This document shows positions 1 to 8,400 of a stretch of DNA of 64,000 nucleotides, in pieces. The notes beneath the pieces are model-generated. The model worked only from the letters and a program-made list of their open reading frames with translations, ran no database searches and was not told the DNA's origin. The translations under genes were made by a program, and so were the position numbers. Origin of the DNA: Streptomyces sp. Je 1-369 (GTDB lineage: Bacteria > Actinomycetota > Actinomycetes > Streptomycetales > Streptomycetaceae); the NCBI RefSeq assembly GCF_026810505.1, contig NZ_CP101750.1, positions 6,808,515 to 6,872,514 on the forward strand, read 5' to 3'. Position 1 is the first letter of the stretch. Each line of letters opens with the position of its first letter.

Positions 1-2267
1 TCGGGCCCGGTCTGGGGCGAGAAGGGGGAGGCGTACTTGTACGTGGGCTTGCCGCCCTTCTCCCCGACCTTCTCGAAGCCGGAGTTGGGGTACAGGTAGA
101 GGCGGTACAGGGAGGAGTAGAGGCTCGTGCGCTGGCCCTCGCTCGCGCCCTCGACCTCCACCTTGCCGAGGATGTCGTCCCACTGCTTCTGCGCGCGGTT
201 CCTGACGCGGTCGAAGGACGTGCCCGCCGGTATCTCGTCGGCGAGGTTCGCCTTCGCCTGGTCCAGGCTGATGAGGGACGTCGCGAGCCGCAGGTTGACC
301 GTGCGGTCCTTGCCGGGCTTGAAGCGCAGATAGCCCGTGACGTCGCCGCCACCACCGCCCTCCAGCTTGCCGCCGGCGGTGGCGGGGGCGTCGAAGGTGC
401 CGTAGACGAAGAGGCGGGTGGCACCGGCGGAGAGCCCGGACTTGACGTCCGAGAAGCCGGAGACGATGCCCTTCTCCTTGTCGAGGGTGAGACCGCCCTT
501 CTCCGAGACGTTGTCGAAGACGACGCTCGCGTCGTCACCGGGATAGGTGAACCGCATCATCGCCGCGTGGTCCGTCGGCGCCATCTCGGCCTTCAGGCCG
601 TTCTCGAACGTCACGCCGTAGTAGTGCGGGCGCGCCGTCTCCTTCTCGTGCCGGAAGGGCAGCGCGCGCTTGGTGCGGGACGCGCTCGGGGTGTCCTTGT
701 CGACGGACGGCATCATCTGGAACGTCTGCCGGTCGCCCATCCACGGGCTCGGCTCGTGGCTCGCGCTGAACGCCTGCATGGTCGGCAGGTTGTCGTCGTT
801 GTTGCCGCGTGCGTAGTCGTACAGCCAGCTCAGGGAGCCCGCGTTGGTCACCGGCGTCCAGAAGTTGAAGCCGTGCGGGACCGCGGTGGCGGGGAAGTTG
901 TTGCCGCGCGAGAAGCCGCCGCTGGAGTTGGTGCCGCGCCGCGTGTCGGCGTAGTCCGAGAGGTGCGCCTTCGGCTTCGCCGGGGCCTTCTCCTTCAGGG
1001 ACACGTCATCGACCCAGCCGCGGAACTTCGCGGGCCCCTTCGGGGAGTCGTACGCGACGAGCACGCGGTCGACGGTCTTGCCGCGCGCGACCTGCCCGAT
1101 GCGCGAGGCGACGTTGTTCCACTGATTGACGTAGAGGACCTTGGAGTTGCCCTGCCCCTGCGGAGTCAACGGGAACCCGTGCTGGTCGACGGCCTTGAGC
1201 TCGCTCAGATACGTCCCGTCCGTGAAGGCGAGGTCGACGGAGACGTTGGTGGCGGCGTAGTCGAGGTCGCCCTCGGCCATGGAGGGAAAGACGCGGTACC
1301 CGAGCTCGGTGTCGCGCTCGACCTTCACGTTGACGTCGAAGACCTTGTTGTACGAGTAGCCGCGGCCGTCCGCCTTGTGGCTGCCCGCGTAGCGCAGCGC
1401 GTGCTTTCCGGTGAATCCGGCGCGGGACTTGGCGGTGGGGGAGCCGCTGGGGCCGCGGTCCACCAGGCTCAGCATGTCCTCGGGGCCGGGCGACTGCGTA
1501 CCGCCGACGGACAGCTGCACGTCGGCGAGTTGCAGGGCGTCGGAGGCGCCGTTGTTGGCGGTGACGTCGAGGCGGAAGTGGGAGTAGGCCTTCGCGTCGT
1601 CGGGCTTGGCGAAGTCGTACTTCTTCGTCTTGTGCCGCCCGTCGAACGCCTCCCCCTTCCGCTCGTCGAGGACCGTCCACGTCCTGCCGTCGGTGGACCC
1701 CTTCAGGGTCCAGTCCTTGGGGTCGCGCTCGGCGTGGTCGTTGGCGGACGTCAGCGCGTACGTCACGACCTTCGCGGGCTCGTCCAGGTCGAACTCGGCC
1801 CAGCCGTCCTTCGCGAACGTCAGCCATTTGCTGGTCGCCTCGCCGTCGACGAGGTTCGCGGCGACCTCGCCGGACCCGGCGTTCTCGCCGCTGGCCCGCA
1901 CCTCGGTGACATGGTCGTTCACGCTGCCGGGCAGCCCGGAACTGAACTCGCCGTTCACCCCGGCGGACTTCTTCTTCCCGCCCGAATCCGTCTCGACGGT
2001 GCTCAGCCAGTCCGGCAGGGCCTGGCCCTCCTCGAAGGACGAGGAGAACTCCCGGTCGGTCCGGGGCGGCCGCTCGGGCTCGGCGACGGCGGCCCCCTGT
2101 GCCGCCACGACGAGCGCGATCGCGAGCGTGCCGGCGGCCACGGCCGAGCGGGGCCCTTGGCCGGGCGCGGTCGGACGGTGGTGTCTCAGGTGTCTGAGGT
2201 GCGTGACGTGTCTGAAACGAGGTCTGCGTGCCGAGTTGCTTGTCGTACTACGTGCCGAGTGCGGCAT
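1..2267 (-). CDS. Secreted GH92 alpha-mannosidase with F5/8-type (discoidin-like) domain, C-terminus beyond window
   Basis: Reverse-strand reading from ATG 2267 gives 755 codons with no stop before the window edge, so the C-terminal part is missing. A GGAGGGG ribosome site lies 7 bases upstream of the start. The N-terminus is an Arg-rich stretch and a hydrophobic segment (about residues 41-62) ending AVA-EPE, a long export signal. Residues about 110-245 read as a carbohydrate-binding F5/8 type C module (NLVDGEATSKW, then DWTLKGSTDGRTW). From about residue 437 the start of a GH92 catalytic domain is clear (YADTRRGTNSSGG, then FPATAVPHGFNFWTP). GH92 enzymes are Ca-dependent exo-alpha-mannosidases acting on alpha-1,2/1,3-mannans and N-glycans; the exact linkage cannot be read here. 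The product probably works outside the cell in glycan scavenging. It is transcribed away from the glycosyltransferase at 2385 across a palindromic operator. Confidence 0.9.
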   Translation of the reverse strand, partial: MPHSARSTTSNSARRPRFRHVTHLRHLRHHRPTAPGQGPRSAVAAGTLAIALVVAAQGAAVAEPERPPRTDREFSSSFEEGQALPDWLSTVETDSGGKKKSAGVNGEFSSGLPGSVNDHVTEVRASGENAGSGEVAANLVDGEATSKWLTFAKDGWAEFDLDEPAKVVTYALTSANDHAERDPKDWTLKGSTDGRTWTVLDERKGEAFDGRHKTKKYDFAKPDDAKAYSHFRLDVTANNGASDALQLADVQLSVGGTQSPGPEDMLSLVDRGPSGSPTAKSRAGFTGKHALRYAGSHKADGRGYSYNKVFDVNVKVERDTELGYRVFPSMAEGDLDYAATNVSVDLAFTDGTYLSELKAVDQHGFPLTPQGQGNSKVLYVNQWNNVASRIGQVARGKTVDRVLVAYDSPKGPAKFRGWVDDVSLKEKAPAKPKAHLSDYADTRRGTNSSGGFSRGNNFPATAVPHGFNFWTPVTNAGSLSWLYDYARGNNDDNLPTMQAFSASHEPSPWMGDRQTFQMMPSVDKDTPSASRTKRALPFRHEKETARPHYYGVTFENGLKAEMAPTDHAAMMRFTYPGDDASVVFDNVSEKGGLTLDKEKGIVSGFSDVKSGLSAGATRLFVYGTFDAPATAGGKLEGGGGGDVTGYLRFKPGKDRTVNLRLATSLISLDQAKANLADEIPAGTSFDRVRNRAQKQWDDILGKVEVEGASEGQRTSLYSSLYRLYLYPNSGFEKVGEKGGKPTYKYASPFSPQTGP

Positions 2268-2291
2268 CCCCGGGCCCCTCCTTGCGAGTTG

Positions 2292-2303
2292 GACAACGTT
2301 GTC
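2292..2303. promoter_or_regulatory. Perfect 12-bp palindrome GACAACGTTGTC, candidate LacI-family operator
   Basis: GACAACGTTGTC is its own reverse complement and has a central CG step, the layout typical of LacI/GalR-family operators. It sits 25 bp upstream of the GH92 start, just above its ribosome site, in the 117-bp region shared with the divergent gene at 2385. A repressor bound here could block the mannosidase gene and perhaps both directions. No LacI gene is visible in the window, so the cognate regulator is unknown. Confidence 0.6.
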
Positions 2304-2384
2304 ACGGTCGCTGCGCAAGGTCTAGTAGGGCGGCAAGTGGTTCGTGGTGTCAAGGCTGTTGGTGGGGACCCCGATGGTGTAGGG

Positions 2385-3524
2385 GTGAACGGTGTCGAGT
2401 TGAACGCGCGTCCGGCCGGTGGGCTGCTCGTGGCGACCACTGATTTCGGGTGGGGAAGTGTGGGGAAGCTGCGGCTGATCCTGGATGAACTCGACGGCGT
2501 CGACCTCGTGGTGGACGACGCGTCCGACACGGCCCGGCTCGCCGCGCAGGTCATCGGCGGGCGCCATCGGTTCGTTCACGGTGCGGGCGGTGCCTCGCCG
2601 GGCGCCGCGCTGGTCGTCAACGACCCCGCCTCCGCAGACAGGATCGCCCGCTCCGGCACGCCGGTGGTCTACGTCGACAGCCTGCCGTACCTGTGGACGG
2701 TTGACGCGGAGGTCCCCGTCGCGGCCACGGTGTACTGCGCCCAGCGCAGCCTCGCGCGGGAGTTGCCGCCGACCAGCCCGCTGCGGGGGAGGGCGGACGT
2801 GCGGTGGGTGGAGCCGATCGTGCCGCCACCCCGGCGCCGAACCGGCGGTGCCGGGGCAGTGATCAACGTAGGCGGACTGCACAGTCACCTGGTGGGTGGC
2901 GCGTCCGACGCCTACCTGCGCGCGGTCGTGGTGCCACTGGTCGGTGCGCTGCGGCGGGGCGGACGTCGGATCGCGGCGGTGTGCGGCAACCTGCCCCCGT
3001 GGGTGCGTACGGAACTGGCCGCCGTACTGCCGCGGGGGGTTCACGTCGGGCCTCTGCGTGCCTACGAGTTCGAGGCGGCGCTGCTGCGGGCGGACGCGCT
3101 GTTCACGTCACCCGGCAGTACGACGATCCTCCAGGCGGCCTCACTGGGGCTGCCGACGGTACTGCTGCCGCCGCAGAACCTCAGCCAGATCCTCAACGCG
3201 GAGATCTTCGGGGCGCCGGGACGCGGTGTCATTCCCTGGCCGGAGTCGGTGATCGACCGCGATCTGGTCGACGCGTTGCGGCCGGAGGGTGAGGACGCCG
3301 TACTGGGATACGTCTACCGGCGGATCGGCGAACGGTGCGGCGATCCGGCGGTGCGGGCCCTGCTGGTGGAGCGGTTCCGTGCCCTCGTGGAGCTCCCCAC
3401 CGCCGCCGTTCCGGACGGCCTCTCACCCCGACTCCGGGAACTCGGGCACGGAGGCGCGCGTCAGGTGGCCCGGATCATCCGGCGGACGCTCCGGTCGTGC
3501 GCCGCGCGAGGCCGTCGAGGATGA
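2385..3524 (+). CDS. GT-B fold glycosyltransferase, possibly cytosylglucuronate-synthase-like
   Basis: A 379-residue protein from GTG 2385; the frame stays open upstream, but coding character begins here (LLVATTDFGWGSVGKLRLI). Residues about 241-272 carry a UDP-sugar-binding motif like that of MurG/UGT enzymes: SPGSTTILQAASLGLP, then PPQNLSQILNAE. Length and N-terminus remind me of the family annotated as (hydroxymethyl)cytosylglucuronate synthase (BlsD/MilC of nucleoside antibiotic pathways), but no other nucleoside-antibiotic gene is nearby and this assignment is only a recollection. The 3' end overlaps by about 50 bp, convergently, with a TetR remnant. A glycosyltransferase acting on a small soluble acceptor is the safest reading. 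Confidence 0.55.
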   Translation: MNGVELNARPAGGLLVATTDFGWGSVGKLRLILDELDGVDLVVDDASDTARLAAQVIGGRHRFVHGAGGASPGAALVVNDPASADRIARSGTPVVYVDSLPYLWTVDAEVPVAATVYCAQRSLARELPPTSPLRGRADVRWVEPIVPPPRRRTGGAGAVINVGGLHSHLVGGASDAYLRAVVVPLVGALRRGGRRIAAVCGNLPPWVRTELAAVLPRGVHVGPLRAYEFEAALLRADALFTSPGSTTILQAASLGLPTVLLPPQNLSQILNAEIFGAPGRGVIPWPESVIDRDLVDALRPEGEDAVLGYVYRRIGERCGDPAVRALLVERFRALVELPTAAVPDGLSPRLRELGHGGARQVARIIRRTLRSCAARGRRG

Positions 3525-3750
3525 GGGCGAGGCCCGCCTCGAACGCCGCGTCGGGGTCGATGACGGGAACGCCGGGCGGCAGGTCTTCCCCCGGGCCGAG
3601 GCCCGGGGCCGCGTCCGCCTGTTCCTCCAGTACGCAGCCGACCGTGTACCGGCCGGCGGCCGGCATCGCCAGCCGCGCGTCCTGCTCGGCATCCCCGAAC
3701 TGGTCGCGCGGTTCGCCAAGGAGGACCGCGGGGGCGACTGGAAGCTGCCC
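3475..3750 (-). pseudogene. TetR-family regulator remnant (C-terminal ligand-binding fragment only)
   Basis: In one reverse frame about 88 residues match the end of a TetR C-terminal domain: GRYTVGCVLEEQAD, then DPDAAFEAGLALILDGL before a stop at 3475. No helix-turn-helix part is present: upstream in this frame the similarity ends where the membrane-protein gene at 3753 stops. It looks like a decayed or deleted regulator that may once have controlled the neighbouring glycosyltransferase. Alternative: chance similarity, unlikely given two family blocks in order. Confidence 0.55.
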
Positions 3751-3752
3751 GC

Positions 3753-4385
3753 TTACGCGGACGTGCTCGCGCCCGCGCCCGCCGCGTGATCCGTCGTGGT
3801 GCTGACGTGGCGTTCGGCGAGCAGCCGCCCGCGGTGGGCGCGGCGGCGGACCGCGGTGACGGCGGCGATGGCCGTGCCGATGAGGATGCCGAGGGCCGGG
3901 AGTGCGACGGCCGCGATCAGGCCGACCACCATCGTGACGTAGCCTCCGCGGTCCCCGATGGCGTACCGGGACGGCCCCTCGGACGAGCAGGTGATCTCGT
4001 AATCGCCCGGCTGCGACACCTCGATCGTGTGGAGCGGGTTCCACGTCTCGTGGCGGGTGAGGAACACGTCGATGTCCGGGTCGGTCAGACGGGGGTCGCC
4101 CGGACCGGAGATGCCGCACTTCTGGGCGGGGGACGGGCCCCGCTCCGCGATCCAGATCGCTTGGTCGCTGCCCGGGTCGAGCCGCAGCGTGACCGTGTCG
4201 CCGTCGGAGAACCGGCGGCCCTCGTCCACGGCGTCGAGCGCGCCGGTGAAGCGGTACACGCCGATGGCCACGCCCAGCATGATCAGCGCGACGGCCGTCG
4301 CGGCCGCGGTGACGTACCAGTGACGGCCGGGGCGGAGTTCGTTCGCCGGTATGAGGGGTGGTGGCGGGGGCGGGGCCTGTCGCAT
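3753..4385 (-). CDS. Hypothetical two-helix membrane protein
   Basis: 210 residues from ATG 4385. A Pro-rich cytoplasmic start (QAPPPPPPLI) leads into a membrane segment at about residues 25-46. A roughly 95-residue outer region contains one Cys pair (KCGISGPG and ITCSSEG), which could form a disulfide outside the membrane. A second membrane segment lies at about 146-175, followed by a basic tail. I do not recognise a named family. It lies 33 bp downstream of the flavin/F420-type oxidoreductase gene on the same strand, so the two may be co-transcribed. Confidence 0.65.
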   Translation of the reverse strand: MRQAPPPPPPLIPANELRPGRHWYVTAAATAVALIMLGVAIGVYRFTGALDAVDEGRRFSDGDTVTLRLDPGSDQAIWIAERGPSPAQKCGISGPGDPRLTDPDIDVFLTRHETWNPLHTIEVSQPGDYEITCSSEGPSRYAIGDRGGYVTMVVGLIAAVALPALGILIGTAIAAVTAVRRRAHRGRLLAERHVSTTTDHAAGAGASTSA

Positions 4386-4418
4386 CGGCCCACTGTAGAA
4401 CGCGTGTGCGGGTCGGCC

Positions 4419-4892
4419 TCACGGGATCTGCGTGAGCCACTTCCCCTCGCGCATGATGACCCTCCCGCGCAGCTCCGGCTCGCCGCGCCAGGCCCGTACG
4501 GTCCGCGGGGCCACACGTATGTAGAGGAAGGGGCCCTCCTCACCCCGCGGGTCCCACCCGAACTTGTCGGCGAACGCCTGCGCCGCGGCCTCGGGCACCC
4601 TCTGGTCGGGGAAGCACTCCGCCTCCCCCTGGAGGAGCACCACGTCGACGGTGTCCGGCAGCGACAGACGCACGCGCGGCTCCGCGCGGACGTTCCGTGC
4701 CGTCGCGGACGTGGAGCCGGTGCACATCCACACCGCCCGCCCGTCCCACAGGAACCACAGCGGCACTTGGTGCGGCCCGTGATCCGGGTGTGCCGTCGAC
4801 ACCCATACGTCCCGCTCGGCGGCGAGCCGGTCCAGCGTGTCGCGCGTACGCGCCGCCGTCGGGCGGCGGTCAGCGATCTCTGTGGTCTCCAT
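4419..4892 (-). CDS. Pyridoxamine 5'-phosphate oxidase-like FMN/F420-binding protein
   Basis: 157 residues from ATG 4892. The split beta-barrel signature is visible: DVWVSTAHPDHGPHQVPLWFLWDG, then the ARNVRAEPRVRLSL segment typical of the PPOX-like/F420-dependent group. Such proteins bind FMN or F420 and reduce or oxidise small molecules; the substrate cannot be inferred. In-frame sequence upstream of this ATG lacks family features, so the short start is preferred. It follows the helical small gene at 4903 by 10 bp on the same strand. Confidence 0.75.
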   Translation of the reverse strand: METTEIADRRPTAARTRDTLDRLAAERDVWVSTAHPDHGPHQVPLWFLWDGRAVWMCTGSTSATARNVRAEPRVRLSLPDTVDVVLLQGEAECFPDQRVPEAAAQAFADKFGWDPRGEEGPFLYIRVAPRTVRAWRGEPELRGRVIMREGKWLTQIP

Positions 4893-4902
4893 GACGTCGA
4901 CC

Positions 4903-5163
4903 CTAGTCAGGCGGCCCCGCGGCACGCCCGCGGCGCAGGACCTGTTCCACAGCGAGCTCGGCGACGAAGGCTTTTCTCCGGGCGGTGGCCGACGCAAGAT
5001 CGATGCGTGCCTGGACCGCCATGCGGTCGGCCCGGTCGCGCATGTCCTCGGCCAACTGCCGCATCTCCCGGGACCGGATGACCGCGGCGCGGGCCGACAG
5101 GCGAACGTCCTGCGCGTGCAGGGCCCTGCTCGCTTGGTTCTCGTGGCTGGGCCAACCGATCAT
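4903..5163 (-). CDS. Small helical hypothetical protein
   Basis: 86 residues from ATG 5163, preceded by GGAG with a 5-base gap, which decides this start over a longer open frame. Residues about 20-75 are charged and Ala-rich with helical periodicity (RSREMRQLAEDMRDRADRMA), suggesting a single coiled-coil or helical hairpin. No membrane segment and no recognised domain. Likely first gene of a reverse-strand unit with the PPOX-like gene 10 bp downstream. Confidence 0.5.
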   Translation of the reverse strand: MIGWPSHENQASRALHAQDVRLSARAAVIRSREMRQLAEDMRDRADRMAVQARIDLASATARRKAFVAELAVEQVLRRGRAAGPPD

Positions 5164-5479
5164 CGTCGCTCCAACGTCAAAGAGGCGGGCCGCGCAGGCG
5201 CCTGCGGTGCTCTGCGTCTCCCCGGGCCGCGGTGGTGCAAACGGGTCTGTGGGCCACCACGGTACGGTCACTGGCTGCGGCTTCTCCTCCCGGCCGCTCC
5301 TGTCACCCGTTCACCCGGACACGGGCGGACGACCGGCTCCCGGCCCACGCGGGCCCCCTCACCCCTGCCACTCGGGTGACCCGAGGGAAAGTCCATGGAA
5401 ACCGGCGCGAAAGTCCACGGGTTCCGGCGGTGATGTGCGAGAGGTTCGGACGGGGATCATCACCGGCCCCGACCCGGGG

Positions 5480-5519
5480 TCGTCACAGGTCCCAACCAGG
5501 GATCGTCGCAGGTCTCAAC
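5480..5519. repeat. Two 17-bp direct repeats upstream of ngcE
   Basis: TCGTCACAGGTCCCAAC (5480-5496) and TCGTCGCAGGTCTCAAC (5503-5519) match at 15 of 17 positions and start 23 bp apart, about two helical turns. This spacing suits two regulator molecules on the same DNA face. They lie 250-290 bp upstream of ngcE. The binding protein is unknown. Confidence 0.5.
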
Positions 5520-5571
5520 TCGGAAAAGGCTGCAGCCCAAAGACGTATTCGATCTTGCCCACCCGGCTGCG

Positions 5572-5587
5572 AGTGGACTATACCTGT
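5572..5587. promoter_or_regulatory. DasR-responsive-element-like site upstream of ngcE
   Basis: AGTGGACTATACCTGT matches 13 of 16 positions of the DasR consensus A(C/G)TGGTCTAGACCA(C/G)T. It shares its right-hand CCTGT with the better site at 9342. DasR is the GntR-family GlcNAc regulator of Streptomyces that responds to glucosamine-6-phosphate. The location, about 180 bp upstream of a GlcNAc/chitobiose importer, makes function plausible. Confidence 0.5.
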
Positions 5588-5768
5588 CCGCGTCTGCCCG
5601 GCCGTCCGACCCGGCCGCAGGCCCGGGGGTGTGGGGGCGGGGGCGCGTCGAACGTCAACTGCCTTTCCCCGTCCGAGAACCCGGCGCACGAGCCCAGCTT
5701 CACACCAACGCGGTGCCGGGGAGGGTCCGGTTCACCGCCTGAGTCCTGGAGAAGGCGAGGACTTGAGC

Positions 5769-7202
5769 ATGGGATCCACCAGCGTCAACCGTCGTGATGT
5801 CATGAAGAGGGCAGCGGCCGCCGGGCTGCTCGCGGTGCCGGCCGTGGGGGCGCTCAGCTCGTGCGCCAGCGGAGGCGGCGAGGAGAACAAGGCCGAAAAG
5901 GGCGACAAGAGCAAGAAGAACCCGCTCGGCGTGAAGGAGGACGCCGGACTCACCGTCTACGTCTTCAACGGGGGGTACGGGGACAAGTACGCCCAGTTCG
6001 TCACGGACATGTACGCCAAGAAGTACCCCGAGTCCGATCCGAACCAGAAGCCCACCGAGAAGATCGCCACCCAGGTCCAACCGAAGATCGTCCGCGGCAA
6101 GCCCACCGCCGACGTCGTCAACAACTCCGGCGCCGACCAGATGAACCCCGGCAAACTCGTCCACAACAAGCAGGTCGCCGACCTCAGCGAGGTGCTCGAC
6201 GCGCCGTCGTGGGACGACCCGGACGTCACCGTGCGCGAGACCCTCGTACCGGTCGTCGAGCAGATGGGCCGCTTCGGCGGCCGCGAGTGCTATCAGCTCA
6301 ACATCTCGCTGACCGTGTACGGCAACTGGTACTCGAAGAAGCTGTTGGAGGACGGGCTCGACTCCTCGTATCCCAAGACCTGGGACGAGATGCTCGCCGT
6401 CTGCAAGAAGGCCAAGGCCAAGGGCATCCACGGCTGGAGCTACCCGGGCGGCCACCCGCGCTACATGTTCTTCAGCATGTACGCCATGTTCGCCCAGCGC
6501 GGCGGCCGCGACGTCACCACGGCCATGGACTATCTGGAGCCGAACGCCTGGAAACACGAGGCGGTCAAGGAGGTCTTCGAGGCCTGGGAGGAGCTCGTCG
6601 CCAAGAAGTACGTGCTCACCGGCTTCGACGGCAACGAGGCCCACACCGAGATGCAGACCGCGTGGACGAAGGAAGGCAAGTGCGTCTTCGTGCCCAACGG
6701 CTCCTGGGTGGAGAACGAGGCCAGGGACACCACGCCGAAGGACTTCGCGATGACGGTCGGCGCGACCCCGTCGCTCGACTCCGGCGACAAGATGCCGTTC
6801 GGCACGCTCTACTCCCCGGCCGGTGAGCCGTACATCGTCCCGGCCAAGGCCAAGAACCGGCAGGGCGGCCTGGAGTGGCTGCGGATGATGTACAGCAAGG
6901 AAGCCGCGCTCAACCTCTTCAACGAGATCGGCTCCATGCCCGTCGTCAAGGGCGCCATCGACGGGCAGAAGCTGCCCTCGGGCACGGCGAGCGCCCAGGC
7001 GGCGATCAAGGCGGCCGGCGAGAACATCGTCATCCCCCAGTTCATGGACTGGTACAACGAGCTGTTCCGCGAGGACTTCAACAACATGATCCACAAGTTC
7101 ATGCAGGGCCAGATCGGGCCCAAGCAGGCGATGGACACCATGCAGAAGGCCTCCGACCGGATCATGCAGGACCCCGACATCACCAAGGTCAAGAAGGCCT
7201 GA
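5769..7202 (+). CDS. ngcE: GlcNAc/diacetylchitobiose ABC importer, solute-binding lipoprotein
   Basis: 477 residues from ATG 5769, with a GGAGAAGGCGAGGA ribosome-site region upstream. The signal combines a twin-arginine motif (NRRDVMKRAAA) with a lipobox ending LSSC at Cys32, so it is a Tat-exported lipoprotein. The mature part is a family-1 sugar-binding protein (YGNWYSKK, KTWDEMLAVCKKAKAKGI, GTLYSPAGEPYIVP) matching what I know of NgcE. It captures GlcNAc and chitobiose outside the membrane and delivers them to NgcF/NgcG. No ATPase gene is adjacent; in Streptomyces such importers use the shared ATPase MsiK encoded elsewhere. A strong hairpin follows at 7234, before ngcF. Confidence 0.9.
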   Translation: MGSTSVNRRDVMKRAAAAGLLAVPAVGALSSCASGGGEENKAEKGDKSKKNPLGVKEDAGLTVYVFNGGYGDKYAQFVTDMYAKKYPESDPNQKPTEKIATQVQPKIVRGKPTADVVNNSGADQMNPGKLVHNKQVADLSEVLDAPSWDDPDVTVRETLVPVVEQMGRFGGRECYQLNISLTVYGNWYSKKLLEDGLDSSYPKTWDEMLAVCKKAKAKGIHGWSYPGGHPRYMFFSMYAMFAQRGGRDVTTAMDYLEPNAWKHEAVKEVFEAWEELVAKKYVLTGFDGNEAHTEMQTAWTKEGKCVFVPNGSWVENEARDTTPKDFAMTVGATPSLDSGDKMPFGTLYSPAGEPYIVPAKAKNRQGGLEWLRMMYSKEAALNLFNEIGSMPVVKGAIDGQKLPSGTASAQAAIKAAGENIVIPQFMDWYNELFREDFNNMIHKFMQGQIGPKQAMDTMQKASDRIMQDPDITKVKKA

Positions 7203-7233
7203 GCCGTGGCCTGACGGACGTCGACGTCCAGAC

Positions 7234-7261
7234 GGCCCGGGGTCCTCGCCGGCCCCGGGCC
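7234..7261 (+). terminator. Intra-operon hairpin between ngcE and ngcF
   Basis: GGCCCGGGG (7234-7242) pairs perfectly with CCCCGGGCC (7253-7261) around a 10-base loop, with no T-run after it. In binding-protein-dependent operons such hairpins usually stabilise the upstream message or cause partial termination, giving more binding protein than permease. Confidence 0.6.
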
Positions 7262-7317
7262 CCGGCACGTAACCGAGCACGTGTAGGCATGGGAAAGAGC
7301 GGGCGGGGCTGATCAGC

Positions 7318-8367
7318 GTGAAGACCGATACCCGGGTGGACCAGACGCCACCTCCGAAGAAGCAGGCCGACCGCAAGCCCCCACCGGGCCCACCGAATCT
7401 GCTGCTGTTCGTCGTGGCGGCACTGCTGCCACCCCGCTTCACCCCCGAACGCGTCCGCTACGACCGGCGCTACCGCACCCTCGACAAGTACCGCTTCGTC
7501 GTGGGCTTCCTGGCCGTGCCACTCGCGTTCTACGCGCTGTTCGTGATCTCGCCGTTCCTCCAGGCGATCTACTACTCGTTCACCGACTGGTCCGGCGGGC
7601 CCGTCGCGCACTTCGTCGGGTTCGACAACTACGAGAAGATGTGGAACGACGAGCGGTTCTGGGACTCGCTGCAGGTGAGCGTCCTGCTGCTGGTCATCGC
7701 GCCCGTCGTGACCCTCGTCCTCGGCATGTTCTTCGCCTACATGATCACCTCGGGCGGGCGGCACCGCAGGGGACGGGCCATCGCGGGCGTCGCGGGCTCG
7801 TCGGTCTACAAGGTCGTCTACTTCTTCCCGCAGGTCCTGTCCGTCGCCATCATCGCCGTGGTGTGGGGGCGCGTCTTCAACACCAACAGCGGCCTGATCA
7901 ACGGCGGCCTCGACAAGGCCGGCGTCGACGGACCCGCCTGGCTCGGCGGCGACGAGACCCTCGGCCTGATCTCCCTGCTCACCGTGATCAGCTGGAGTTT
8001 CATCGGCTTCTACGTCGTGCTGTTCTCCGCGGCGATGGGCGCCATCCCCAAGGACGTCTACGAGGCCGCGCTCCTCGACGGCGCCGGCCGCGCCCGCACC
8101 TTCTTCAACGTCACGCTTCCGCTGATCCGGGACACGGTGCGCACCGGCTGGATCTACATGGGCATCCAGGCGCTCGACACCTTCGCGATCTGCCTGGTCA
8201 TGGTGCCGCCGCACGTCCTGAAGGTGACCCCGGTCTTCCTCTACGAACGGTTCAGGGACGGCCAGTACGGCTACGCCACCGCCATCGGCGTCGTCCTTCT
8301 CTTCCTCAGCATGGCGTTCTCCCTGATCGTCATGCGGGTCGGGAACCGCGACCGGATCGAATACTGA
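7318..8367 (+). CDS. ngcF: GlcNAc/chitobiose ABC importer permease, first subunit
   Basis: 349 residues from GTG 7318. A 60-residue Pro/Lys-rich cytoplasmic start precedes six membrane segments of the MalF-type permease fold. The EAA loop that docks on the ATPase reads YEAALLDGAGRARTFFNVTLPLI. Adjacent to ngcE upstream and ngcG 33 bp downstream, completing the importer. Confidence 0.88.
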   Translation: MKTDTRVDQTPPPKKQADRKPPPGPPNLLLFVVAALLPPRFTPERVRYDRRYRTLDKYRFVVGFLAVPLAFYALFVISPFLQAIYYSFTDWSGGPVAHFVGFDNYEKMWNDERFWDSLQVSVLLLVIAPVVTLVLGMFFAYMITSGGRHRRGRAIAGVAGSSVYKVVYFFPQVLSVAIIAVVWGRVFNTNSGLINGGLDKAGVDGPAWLGGDETLGLISLLTVISWSFIGFYVVLFSAAMGAIPKDVYEAALLDGAGRARTFFNVTLPLIRDTVRTGWIYMGIQALDTFAICLVMVPPHVLKVTPVFLYERFRDGQYGYATAIGVVLLFLSMAFSLIVMRVGNRDRIEY

Positions 8368-8400
8368 GACCGCCACTGAGACCGCGGGAGTCACTGCATC

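Larger units (their letters stand above)
5164..5768. other. 605-bp intergenic region upstream of ngcE
   Basis: No convincing gene. It contains a pair of 17-bp direct repeats (5480-5519), a DasR-like site (5572-5587), and a looser repeat of GAAAGTCCAYGG near 5391-5425. It must hold the ngcE promoter and its control sites; the size is large for a Streptomyces promoter region. Confidence 0.6.

Noticed and set aside
567..2384. Upstream extension of the glycosyltransferase frame opposite GH92
   Set aside because: This part runs antisense to the GH92 gene and is Val/Arg/Gly-rich; family sequence begins only after GTG 2385.
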